Source of the DNA: an uncultured Oscillospiraceae bacterium
GTDB taxonomy: Bacteria; Bacillota; Clostridia; Oscillospirales; Acutalibacteraceae
Direction: 5' to 3'
DNA length: 12,488 nt
Assembly: GCA_900552605.1 (NCBI GenBank)
Contig: USAR01000017.1
Coordinates: 1-12,488 of the forward strand
The notes beneath the pieces were generated by a model. It saw only the letters and a list, made by a program, of their open reading frames with translations. It did not search any database and was not told the origin of the DNA. Each line of letters begins with the position of its first letter. The first letter of the stretch is position 1. Both the position numbers and the translations under genes were made by a program. Positions 1 through 6,468 of the stretch are shown here, one piece after another.

Positions 1-355
1 ACTCTTTAAAATCTTCGGTGTTCTCTTTTTCCGATGCGTGCAATCTGATATACGGAATATGCAGATTTTCACAAACACGAAAGCATTCATCAAGCTCCTC
101 ATTTGCAAGAGCCATATCTGCGCTGCTTGAAAAATCACTTATACAGTCAATGCAAGGTATCGAAAGCTGCATTTCATAAAGCTTGCGCAATGTTGCGGGA
201 GCGGAAAAGTCGTCGAAAACGCTGTTGTTTTCGGTAAAGAGCCTGTTTTTCACATTGTGCAGCTCAATACCCTTAAATCGCATATCCTTTGCAAGAACGC
301 AAAATTCATCAAAGCTTTTATTGTGCCAGCCTTTTGTTGAAAATGAAAGCTTCAC
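1..355 (-). CDS. TIM-barrel sugar phosphate isomerase/epimerase-like protein (3' end beyond window)
   Basis: The reading frame is open for 118 codons from a GTG at 355 to the left edge, so the C-terminal part is missing. The visible N-terminus reads VKLSFSTKGWHNKSFDEF, followed by FKGIELHN and later IPCIDCI and IPYIRLHA. This beta-strand/helix alternation is typical of the xylose-isomerase-like TIM barrel (AP endonuclease family 2 fold). The start is chosen because GAGGAGG sits 7 bases upstream and because the GTG overlaps the TGA of the preceding gene by four bases (GTGA), a classic translational-coupling arrangement. It should therefore share the Leu T-box transcript and stoichiometry with the isopropylmalate-synthase-like gene. 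The substrate is unknown: members of this fold isomerise sugars or inosose, or act as endonucleases. A metabolic partner of the upstream protein is inference only. Confidence 0.8.
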   Translation of the reverse strand, partial: MKLSFSTKGWHNKSFDEFCVLAKDMRFKGIELHNVKNRLFTENNSVFDDFSAPATLRKLYEMQLSIPCIDCISDFSSSADMALANEELDECFRVCENLHIPYIRLHASEKENTEDFKE

Positions 356-1749
356 TTTAATGCCTCCTCATATACTATCTTGTTAACTGCGTTAATGTAG
401 GCTCTTATTGAAGAACCGATTATATCTGTTGAAATACCGTTGCCGGAATACAGCTTGCCACCGTGCCTCAGCTTTACAAGTGCGGAGCCGAGTGAATCTC
501 TGCCCTCGGTTACAGCCTGTATCTGAAAATCGTCAAGCTCAAAATGAGTGCCGATAATCTGTTCCAGCGTTGTAAATGACGCATCGACCGGACCGTCGCC
601 CGTTGCAATTCCGAAAACCTCTTTGCCGTTTTTAAGAAGCTTGATTTGAGAAGACGCAGGCAAAATGTTTCCGTTGTTAACAACGTAACTAACAAGCTTG
701 TATGTCGGCGGAACCTGCAAAGCAACACCGGCAATTATTGCCTCGAGCTCGCGAGAACCGACCGACTTATTGCACGCTACTCTCTTAAACTCATCATAAA
801 CCTTTTTGCTGTCGTCATCCGAAAGGTCGTAACCCAATCCGATTATCGCATTTTTAACGGTCATAAGTGTATCAGAAGCACCTAATGGCGTTGAATCGTC
901 GCGCGCCTCAGATTTTACAACAGATTTAGTGCTGTTTTGCGCACCTGTTATCCATTCAATCTGTTTTGTTATACGGTGCAGCTCATTATAGTTAATATCG
1001 CAGCTAACGCCAAATCTGTCGCCGGAGGAATTTATAATATCCGCCAGCACTTCGGCTTTAGGAAGATCACTGTCATTACAAGAAACAACGATCTCACAAG
1101 CGCCTCCTTTTATTGCGGTGAGCGCATTGGAAACTGAAAGCTGTGTGCTGCTCCTGCAAACAAAACCGAGTCGACAGTTTTCAAGCACGGGAATTACGGC
1201 TTTAACTGAACTGATGTATTCCGAAAATTCATCCGGCAGCAGCTTGCCCTCATCGTCACAAAGAGTTATCTTTTTAATACCGTTCTCAATCGCGATATCA
1301 ATAATTTGCTTTAAGAATTCAATATCTGCCCTTGTTGCGTCGGCGGCATACAGCTCGCAATCAGTACACAGCTTGGCGGCGGTTTTAAAAACAGTTTCGG
1401 CAGCATTTAAAACCTTTTGCGGTTTCATATGGCTTTTGTATTCCATACCGACGGGAGAAACAGGCACTTCTATACGCAGCACTGCGTGCTTTGCCGACGC
1501 CACAGCAGCCGCAGCGGCCTTTACAGATTCCTCACTGAGCTCTGCCGGAACAGAAACAGCGCTGTTTTTTACAAACGCACAAACTGTGCGGATAAAAAGC
1601 GTATCGGCTGTGGCGTTTTTAATAATAGGTAACTCAATAACATCAGGCTGCAATCGGTCAAGCAGACGCGCCGTTTCAATTTTTTCTTTAAAGCTGAGTG
1701 TTTCAGCAAGACCCACCAAGGTTGCGTCTGCAATTGATATCTTTTTCAT
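352..1749 (-). CDS. Catalytically degenerate 2-isopropylmalate synthase-like protein with intact LeuA dimer domain
   Basis: The 465-aa product aligns by eye along the length of LeuA/homocitrate synthases: an HMGL-like TIM barrel (about 1-265), a helical linker domain (about 295-345) and the C-terminal LeuA regulatory/dimer domain (about 350-465, with GDGPVDA at 384-390 and GISTDIIGSS at 438-447). The hallmark active-site residues are gone. The usual TLRDGEQ is TLVGLAE (10-16), removing the catalytic Arg and metal-binding Asp. The metal-binding HxH region is CRSS (198-201). The usual HMEYK is GMEYK (101-105), and the NGIGERAGN stretch is replaced. The regulatory domain, which binds leucine in true LeuA, is well kept. 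The start is the ATG at 1749, with AGGGTGAT 7 bases upstream. An in-frame TTG at 1806 lies in the leader terminator loop and is rejected. The gene is controlled by a Leu T-box and coupled to the TIM-barrel gene. A leucine-sensing pseudoenzyme is inference; a new catalytic activity is possible. Confidence 0.85.
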   Translation of the reverse strand: MKKISIADATLVGLAETLSFKEKIETARLLDRLQPDVIELPIIKNATADTLFIRTVCAFVKNSAVSVPAELSEESVKAAAAAVASAKHAVLRIEVPVSPVGMEYKSHMKPQKVLNAAETVFKTAAKLCTDCELYAADATRADIEFLKQIIDIAIENGIKKITLCDDEGKLLPDEFSEYISSVKAVIPVLENCRLGFVCRSSTQLSVSNALTAIKGGACEIVVSCNDSDLPKAEVLADIINSSGDRFGVSCDINYNELHRITKQIEWITGAQNSTKSVVKSEARDDSTPLGASDTLMTVKNAIIGLGYDLSDDDSKKVYDEFKRVACNKSVGSRELEAIIAGVALQVPPTYKLVSYVVNNGNILPASSQIKLLKNGKEVFGIATGDGPVDASFTTLEQIIGTHFELDDFQIQAVTEGRDSLGSALVKLRHGGKLYSGNGISTDIIGSSIRAYINAVNKIVYEEALK

Positions 1750-1776
1750 TATTTCAATCACCCTTTTCGGAATAAT

Positions 1777-1821
1777 AAAAAAGTCCCTAAGGTTTTCCAA
1801 TTTCAAGAAAACCTTAGGGAC
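1777..1821 (-). terminator. Intrinsic terminator of the Leu T-box leader
   Basis: On the minus strand, GTCCCTAAGGTTTTC (1821-1807) pairs without mismatch with GAAAACCTTAGGGAC (1797-1783) across a 9-base loop, followed by six Ts (1782-1777). It lies just downstream of the T-box sequence and 27 bases before the start codon, as expected for the OFF conformation of a T-box attenuator. Confidence 0.93.
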
Positions 1822-2064
1822 GAAATGGCATTTCGCGGTACCACCCTAATTACCGTTTAAACAACGGTCACTCATTAAAGCTCAATCAAGCTTTCTGCCA
1901 CGGTAACGGGGCACACCGCAGCTTCTTACTTTGTTTCTGAAGCTGTGCTCGGGAACGAGAAATTGTATGCTTTGCGAACATCGGCTTTCAGCAACCCGAC
2001 TCTCTGTAAGAACGCACTGTGCAAACAACGCTTTCCGTCTGCGCATTTTAGTATAATCTCTATG
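1777..2064 (-). promoter_or_regulatory. T-box leader, candidate specifier CUC (leucine)
   Basis: This untranslated leader, about 288 nt from the predicted start near 2064, senses uncharged tRNA and controls the downstream pseudo-LeuA gene. The invariant T-box AGGGTGGTACCGCG is at 1847-1834. Its TGGT bulge would pair with an ACCA tRNA end, matching the A73 discriminator of tRNA-Leu. Stem I carries the AGAGAGTCGG element and a short distal hairpin (TCGG/CCGA). The specifier is read as CTC at 1959-1957: it is followed by a purine, then the TTCCCG strand that can close Stem I with the upstream CGGAA, and it sits six bases before the conserved GAG exactly as in the other two leaders. ACGGT just upstream can pair with ACCG of the T-box to form the antiterminator. 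Leucine is my reading of the fold; a covariance-model fold would confirm it. Confidence 0.92.
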
Positions 2065-2070
2065 TTTTGT

Positions 2071-2099
2071 ATTTTAGCACAAGTTTTTCGATATGTCAA
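2071..2099 (-). promoter_or_regulatory. Sigma-A promoter of the Leu T-box unit
   Basis: The minus strand has -35 TTGACA (2099-2094), a 17-base spacer and -10 TAAAAT (2076-2071). Transcription should start near 2064, just ahead of T-box Stem I. No convincing terminator separates ilvE (stop at 2150-2148) from this promoter, so read-through from the Val operon may also enter the Leu leader. Confidence 0.85.
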
Positions 2100-2147
2100 C
2101 ACACAAGAATTAGTTTTTACAAACAGTTCACAATCGTTTAAACCTCT

Positions 2148-3152
2148 TTACCTTATCGGACAGCACCAGCCGTGGGTGTCTTCCTTTTTGCCCCACTGTA
2201 TTCCTGTCAGCTCATCGTAAAGGTGTTGTGTGACATCGCCTATTTTGCCACCGTTAACTGTATATTTTTTGTCCTTATACGCAAGCTCTCCGATAGGTGA
2301 TACAACGGCTGCAGTGCCGCAGCCCCAAGCCTCTTCCAATGTGCCGTTTTCCTTAAGCAGCTCTATGCAAGATTTTCTTGTAATGCCCGGCAGAATTGAG
2401 CCGACAAGCTTCGGCGTTACAATAGTTCCGCCGATTTTAAACATAACATTCATAGCGCCGACTTCTTCAATATACTTTCTTTCAACACCGTCAAGCCAAA
2501 GCACCTGCGAGTAGCCTTTTTCTTCAGCTCTCTCACCTGCTCTGCTGCTTGCGGCATAGTTACCGCCGCATTTTGCTTCGCCCGTACCGCCGCGGACAGC
2601 GCGCACATCTTCGCTTTCAATCATAATTTTAACCGGATTGATGCCCTCTGCGTAATAGCTGCCCACAGGTGAAAGAATTATTACAAACATTGCGTTTTTA
2701 ACCGAGTGCACACCAAGGTTTTCATCATTACCGAAAAGGAAAGGACGAATGTAAAGCGATGTACCGTATTCGTGAGGAACCCAGTCCTTTTCTACAGAAA
2801 CCAACGTTTCAATAGCCTGCAAGGCGTCGTCCTCGGGAATAGTGGGCAGACACATACGCTCTGCCGAGCGGTTAAGACGTTTTACATTCTCCGTCGGTCT
2901 GAAAAGCTGGACACTGCCGTCAGCCTTTCTGTAAGCCTTAAGTCCTTCAAATATTTCAGCGCCGTAATGCAAAACGGTTGAGGCAGGATGAAGCGGTATT
3001 TTGCCGAAGGGTACAATGCGAGCGTCGTGCCAGCCTTGCTCTTTTGAATATTCCATAATAAACATATGGTCCGTGAAAACCTTACCGAAACCGAGTGTAT
3101 CACTGGCCGGCTTTTGCTGCGGTGTTAAGGTTTTTGTAATTTTAATTTCCAT
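2148..3152 (-). CDS. ilvE: Branched-chain amino acid aminotransferase
   Basis: A fold-type IV PLP aminotransferase of 334 aa that interconverts 2-ketoisovalerate, 2-keto-3-methylvalerate or 2-ketoisocaproate with Val, Ile or Leu, using glutamate/2-oxoglutarate. It belongs to the eukaryote-like BCAT group: GGTGEAKCGGNYAAS (188-202) carries the PLP lysine K194, and YIEEVGAMNVMF (227-238) carries the cofactor-contacting Glu. The N-terminal region with FGKVFTDHMFIMEY and LHYGAEIFEGLKAYR is also typical. The start ATG at 3152 is preceded by an AGGTAGGGAT ribosome site. It lies 25 bases after the oxidoreductase gamma gene and closes the Val T-box operon, so it most likely performs the last step after the ketoacid is made. 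Family assignment is firm. In-vivo substrate preference among Val, Ile and Leu is not visible. Confidence 0.95.
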   Translation of the reverse strand: MEIKITKTLTPQQKPASDTLGFGKVFTDHMFIMEYSKEQGWHDARIVPFGKIPLHPASTVLHYGAEIFEGLKAYRKADGSVQLFRPTENVKRLNRSAERMCLPTIPEDDALQAIETLVSVEKDWVPHEYGTSLYIRPFLFGNDENLGVHSVKNAMFVIILSPVGSYYAEGINPVKIMIESEDVRAVRGGTGEAKCGGNYAASSRAGERAEEKGYSQVLWLDGVERKYIEEVGAMNVMFKIGGTIVTPKLVGSILPGITRKSCIELLKENGTLEEAWGCGTAAVVSPIGELAYKDKKYTVNGGKIGDVTQHLYDELTGIQWGKKEDTHGWCCPIR

Positions 3153-3177
3153 TGTTGATCCCTACCTTTTTGTTTCG

Positions 3178-3717
3178 TTATTTAAAGTCTCTGCCTATAA
3201 GCAATGCGTTCATATTTACTTCAAGCATATCGGCGTGCTTTGCCGAAATTACCTTACTGAGCGCCGCCTTAACGATTTCTTCGTTATCAAAGCCGCCGGT
3301 CATTTGGAGAACCTTGCCCATAACAATCATATTTGCAAGCTTTTTAACGCCGTTTTCTTCGGCAAGAGCTGTTGCGGGAATTCTGCAAACCGTGACGTCG
3401 GTGCGCTTAACCTCTCGTTCAACCAAAGTTGAATCCACAAAAATCATACTGCCCTTTTCAACACTGTTTTCATACTTATCAAGCGATGGCAGGTTCATTG
3501 CAATAAGGATATCCGGCTTTGAAACAATCGGAGAGCCAACCGCCAGATCGCTGATAATAACGCCGCAGCTCGCAGTGCCGCCTCGCATTTCGGGACCGTA
3601 TGACGGCAGCCAACTGACATTTTTATTTTCAATAAGCCCTTTATATGCCAAAAACTTTCCGGAAAACAAGATTCCCTGTCCGCCGAATCCCGCAAAAAGA
3701 TACTGTGTCGTGCTCAT
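3178..3717 (-). CDS. 2-ketoacid:ferredoxin oxidoreductase, gamma subunit
   Basis: This 179-aa protein is the gamma subunit/domain of thiamine-diphosphate 2-oxoacid:ferredoxin oxidoreductases. It shows the N-terminal GFGGQGI motif (10-16) and the SYGPEMRGG motif (39-47), both characteristic of this subunit. It assembles with the alpha, beta and ferredoxin subunits encoded just upstream into a cytoplasmic complex that binds CoA and interconverts acyl-CoA + CO2 + reduced ferredoxin with a 2-ketoacid. The ATG overlaps the beta-subunit stop codon (ATGA), indicating translational coupling. Length is normal for the separate-subunit version (VorC/KorC). Substrate class is inferred from the adjacent ilvE and the Val T-box. 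Confidence 0.93.
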   Translation of the reverse strand: MSTTQYLFAGFGGQGILFSGKFLAYKGLIENKNVSWLPSYGPEMRGGTASCGVIISDLAVGSPIVSKPDILIAMNLPSLDKYENSVEKGSMIFVDSTLVEREVKRTDVTVCRIPATALAEENGVKKLANMIVMGKVLQMTGGFDNEEIVKAALSKVISAKHADMLEVNMNALLIGRDFK

Positions 3718-4475
3718 TTTACCGCCTCGCTTTCCGCATTTGCGCTTCTGTCTTTATAAACACCCAAGGGGTAATATGGAATCATCTTTTCATCAACCCA
3801 CTGCAACGCTTTTTGCGGAGTCAATCCCCAGTTTGTGGGACAGCTTGAAAGAACCTCTATTAACGAAAATCCCTTGCCCTCAACTTGATTTTGAAAAGCC
3901 TTTTTAATTGCCTTTTTAGCAGCCTTAACGTTTTTAACATTATTTACGGCAACCCGTTCTAAATACTCGGGACCGTCGAGCTGCGAGAGCATTTCGCATA
4001 TCTTAATAGGATATCCGCAAAGCTCTACATCGCGTCCGTAAGGCGAGGTCTGCGTAACCTGACCCGGCAAGGAGGTCGGTGCCATCTGACCGCCAGTCAT
4101 ACCATAGATAGCGTTGTTTATAAAAATAACCGTGATATTCTCATTTCTCGCCGCCGAGTGCACTGTCTCAGCCATTCCGATAGAGGCAAGATCACCGTCG
4201 CCCTGATATGTAAACACAATGTTCTCGGGGTCGCTTCTTTTAACTCCCGTGGCAACCGCAGGCGCTCTGCCGTGCGCCGCCTCAATCATATCGCAGGTGA
4301 AATAATCGTATGCCATAACCGAGCAGCCGACCGGTGCAATGCCTATTGTCCTTCCCTCGATACCAAGCTCATCTATTGCCTCCGCTACAAGACGGTGCAC
4401 AATGCCGTGCGTGCAACCGGGGCAATAGTGCATCGGCACATCTGTAAGTGATTTAGGTTTATCAAATACAACCAT
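3714..4475 (-). CDS. 2-ketoacid:ferredoxin oxidoreductase, beta subunit (ThDP-binding)
   Basis: This 253-aa catalytic subunit binds thiamine diphosphate: the GDGD motif at 92-95 is followed by the NN pair at 120-121 and AIYGMTGGQ. The CPGC motif (18-21) near the N-terminus is usual for the separate-subunit VOR/KOR type. The start ATG at 4475 is preceded by GGAGGTG and overlaps the alpha stop by one base (TAATG). Its own stop overlaps the gamma start, so alpha, beta and gamma are translationally linked. Together they would carry out ferredoxin-dependent oxidative decarboxylation of a branched 2-ketoacid or, as the context suggests here, the reverse reductive carboxylation. A 2-oxoglutarate or indolepyruvate role is less likely; the latter enzyme has a different subunit plan. 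Confidence 0.94.
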   Translation of the reverse strand: MVVFDKPKSLTDVPMHYCPGCTHGIVHRLVAEAIDELGIEGRTIGIAPVGCSVMAYDYFTCDMIEAAHGRAPAVATGVKRSDPENIVFTYQGDGDLASIGMAETVHSAARNENITVIFINNAIYGMTGGQMAPTSLPGQVTQTSPYGRDVELCGYPIKICEMLSQLDGPEYLERVAVNNVKNVKAAKKAIKKAFQNQVEGKGFSLIEVLSSCPTNWGLTPQKALQWVDEKMIPYYPLGVYKDRSANAESEAVK

Positions 4476-5539
4476 TATTTTGCACCTCCGTTGTTCATTT
4501 CGTAAATTGCCTCAAGCACCTGTTCGGGCGAAGGAATCATACCGCCTGCACGGTTGCAAAGCGAAACAGGCTTTTTACATTCTGTTGCAAGCTTTACATC
4601 CTCTATCATCTGTCCCATTGAAAGCTCAACCGAAACAAAACCTTTAACCTTATCTGCCGCTTTTTTTAATACCTTTTCCGGGAACGGCCAAAGAGTAACA
4701 GGACGGATAAGCCCCGCCTTTACTCCGTTTGCTCTTGCTTCGTTGACAGCGTTTCTTGCAACGCGTGCCGCAATGCCGAATGCAACAACTACAACTTCCG
4801 CGTCGTCGGTCAGGTATTCCTCACACATTGCCTCGTTTTCGCAAACTGTGCGATAGCGCTCATAACGCTCAAAATTTGTTTTTTCAAGTTCTTCGGGTTT
4901 AAGATAAAGAGAGTTAACAATGTTGTGCTCTCTTTTGCACTTAGTCCCGGTGGTCGCCCAAGGCTTTTCCACAGGCTCTGCAAAATCAAAATCCAACGAC
5001 ACGGGCTCCATCATTTGTCCCATTGTGCCGTCTGCAAGAATCATTGCGGTCATTCTGTATTTATCCGCAAGTTCAAATCCCTTAACGGTAAGCTCCGCCA
5101 TTTCCTGAACAGATGCGGGAGCTAAAACAATCATATGAAAGTCGCCATGAGCCGCACCCTTTGTTGCTTGAAAATAATCCGACTGCGACGGCTGAATACC
5201 GCCGAGTCCCGGTCCGCCGCGCTGAACATTAACAATAAGTGCCGGAAGATCGGCACCGGCAAGGTACGAAATACCCTCGCCTTTAAGCGATATTCCGGGA
5301 CTTGAAGAAGAAGTCATAACACGTTTACCGGTTGAAGAAACACCGTAAACCATATTTATTGCGGCAATCTCACTTTCGGCTTGCAAAAATGTTCCGCCGA
5401 TTTTCGGCATTCTCTTTGCCATATAAGCCGCAACCTCTGTTTGCGGAGTTATGGGGTAGCCGAAATAGTGACGACAGCCGGCTTTAATCGCAGCCTCGGC
5501 AATTGCTTCGTTGCCTTTCATCAATACCTTTTCAGACAA
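4475..5539 (-). CDS. vorB: 2-ketoacid:ferredoxin oxidoreductase, alpha subunit (VorB-type)
   Basis: This 354-aa alpha subunit resembles proteins commonly annotated as 3-methyl-2-oxobutanoate dehydrogenase subunit VorB. It begins MSEKVLMKGNEAIAEAA, followed by FGYPITPQTE (26-35), QAESEIAAINMVYG (53-66), TSSSSPGISLKGEG and GGIQPSQSDYF. This is the pyrimidine-binding/domain I plan of separate-subunit oxidoreductases. I place the start at the TTG at 5539, nine bases after GGAAAGGA. A further upstream TTG at 5548 directly abuts that site and cannot be used well. It follows the ferredoxin gene closely and overlaps beta. The VOR label rests on family resemblance plus the neighbouring aminotransferase and Val T-box; sequence alone does not exclude 2-oxoglutarate (KorA). 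Confidence 0.9.
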   Translation of the reverse strand: MSEKVLMKGNEAIAEAAIKAGCRHYFGYPITPQTEVAAYMAKRMPKIGGTFLQAESEIAAINMVYGVSSTGKRVMTSSSSPGISLKGEGISYLAGADLPALIVNVQRGGPGLGGIQPSQSDYFQATKGAAHGDFHMIVLAPASVQEMAELTVKGFELADKYRMTAMILADGTMGQMMEPVSLDFDFAEPVEKPWATTGTKCKREHNIVNSLYLKPEELEKTNFERYERYRTVCENEAMCEEYLTDDAEVVVVAFGIAARVARNAVNEARANGVKAGLIRPVTLWPFPEKVLKKAADKVKGFVSVELSMGQMIEDVKLATECKKPVSLCNRAGGMIPSPEQVLEAIYEMNNGGAK

Positions 5540-5562
5540 TATTCTCAATCCTTTCCGATATG

Positions 5563-5769
5563 TTATCTTTCAACTTTTATAATGCAGTCGGGACACATTG
5601 TTGCGCAAAAAGCACACCCTATGCAATCATCAGGTTTTACGGCCTCAATCGGGTGGTGACCCTTTATATTGATTTTATCCGTCGCAAGCGCAAGCACGCC
5701 TTTCGGACAAACATCAATACAAAGACCGCAGCCCTTGCATTTGTCGGTTTTGAATGTTAATCTTGCCAT
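5563..5769 (-). CDS. 2x[4Fe-4S] ferredoxin-type delta subunit of the 2-ketoacid oxidoreductase
   Basis: This 68-aa protein has two four-cysteine cluster motifs: C11, C14, C17, C21 (CKGCGLCIDVCP) and C49, C52, C55, C59 (CIGCAFCATMCP). The spacing is that of bacterial-type dicluster ferredoxins used as the delta subunit of VOR/KOR complexes. It would pass electrons between the ThDP/Fe-S site and free ferredoxin. ATG at 5769 has AAAGGAG a few bases upstream. It sits 12 bases after the P-loop ATPase and just before the alpha gene, the usual delta-alpha-beta-gamma order. Confidence 0.94.
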   Translation of the reverse strand: MARLTFKTDKCKGCGLCIDVCPKGVLALATDKINIKGHHPIEAVKPDDCIGCAFCATMCPDCIIKVER

Positions 5770-5781
5770 TATTCTTCTCCT

Positions 5782-6441
5782 TTACATTCTTTTTTGAAGC
5801 TTTAAAAAGTATATATTATAATCTTCATCGCCGAAAACACTTTTCAGCATTTCATCGGCACTAGTGAACCTGATTGGCAGATTTGAAAGTTTGGATAAAT
5901 CCTCAGCTTTCGCGCTGCTTTTTAAAATATCTTCCTTGGTGGTTATTGCTCCGAGGTTGGAATTGTTTACAATTGCGGAAAATTTAAGACCGCAGGCGTT
6001 TTCAATTTCACTCATCACTTGAAGTGCCTGATCGGCAGTCTCGGTAAGCGGTCGGAAAAAGTTGGCAACAAACAGCATTTCATAGCTGTTTTCCTCGACG
6101 ATTTTCGGCGTCAGTCTGCCAAGCGCCAATGCACCGCGTTCATCACCGCCCACATCAAGCACAAATGTTGTTTTAGTGTCGTCGGTTATGCAATACATTT
6201 CCTGCGGAAGTGCCGGAATATCGACATTTGAGTTTGCATATTCGGAACAAATGAGATTAACGCCTGCCGAATTAAGCTCCTGCTCGCTGTCCTTTGTGCG
6301 AAAGTAAGGATTGACAATATCAAGGTCGGCAATCGTGGTTTTTTTGCCGCCTTTTGCAATGTCTGTCGCATAGTTTACGGCTATGTTAGTTTTGCCGCTG
6401 CCATAGTGACCTGAAAAAATTGTTATTCGCTTGTCTGTCAT
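5782..6441 (-). CDS. P-loop (SIMIBI-like, ParA/CooC-type) ATPase of the oxidoreductase operon
   Basis: This 219-aa cytoplasmic ATPase begins with a Walker A loop GHYGSGKT (11-18). It then has ADLDIVNPYFR (38-48), which resembles the switch I region of the MinD/ParA/CooC group, and a Walker B-like LDVGGDERGA (95-104). It lacks the deviant Walker A lysine (KGG) of true ParA/MinD, so partitioning is unlikely. It is embedded between the acyl-CoA synthetase and the ferredoxin subunit (gaps of 27 and 12 bases), so it is co-expressed with the oxidoreductase. By analogy with CooC and NBP35-type proteins, a role in metal or Fe-S cluster delivery to the complex is plausible but is inference. No membrane segment, signal peptide or metal-binding CxxC pair is visible. 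The molecular function is unknown. Confidence 0.85.
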   Translation of the reverse strand: MTDKRITIFSGHYGSGKTNIAVNYATDIAKGGKKTTIADLDIVNPYFRTKDSEQELNSAGVNLICSEYANSNVDIPALPQEMYCITDDTKTTFVLDVGGDERGALALGRLTPKIVEENSYEMLFVANFFRPLTETADQALQVMSEIENACGLKFSAIVNNSNLGAITTKEDILKSSAKAEDLSKLSNLPIRFTSADEMLKSVFGDEDYNIYFLKLQKRM

Positions 6442-6468
6442 TTTATCCCCACTTCCTTAAGCGTTATT

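Noticed and set aside
1750..1806. Extended start of the LeuA-like protein at a TTG at 1806
   Set aside because: That codon lies in the loop of the leader terminator; the ATG at 1749 has a good ribosome site and lines up with normal LeuA N-termini.
1118..1849. Plus-strand open frame of 243 codons
   Set aside because: It is antisense to the LeuA-like gene and its T-box; it has low-complexity Ser/Ala-rich content, no ribosome site seen and no recognisable domain.
3152..3907. Plus-strand open frame of 251 codons
   Set aside because: It is antisense to the oxidoreductase gamma and beta genes, which have clear family motifs; the translation has no recognisable domain.
5540..5548. Upstream TTG start for the alpha subunit
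   Set aside because: It directly abuts the GGAAAGGA ribosome site, leaving no spacer; the TTG at 5539 has a 9-base spacer and gives the family-typical MSEKVLMKGNEA start.
3178..5769. Oxidoreductase as a 2-oxoglutarate (Kor) or indolepyruvate (Ior) enzyme
   Set aside because: Ior has a fused two-subunit plan. Kor cannot be excluded by sequence alone, but the ilvE neighbour, Val leader and VorB-like alpha subunit favour branched ketoacids.
5782..6441. Chromosome-partitioning ParA protein
   Set aside because: The deviant Walker A lysine is absent, there is no ParB partner or centromere-like repeats, and the gene sits inside a metabolic operon.
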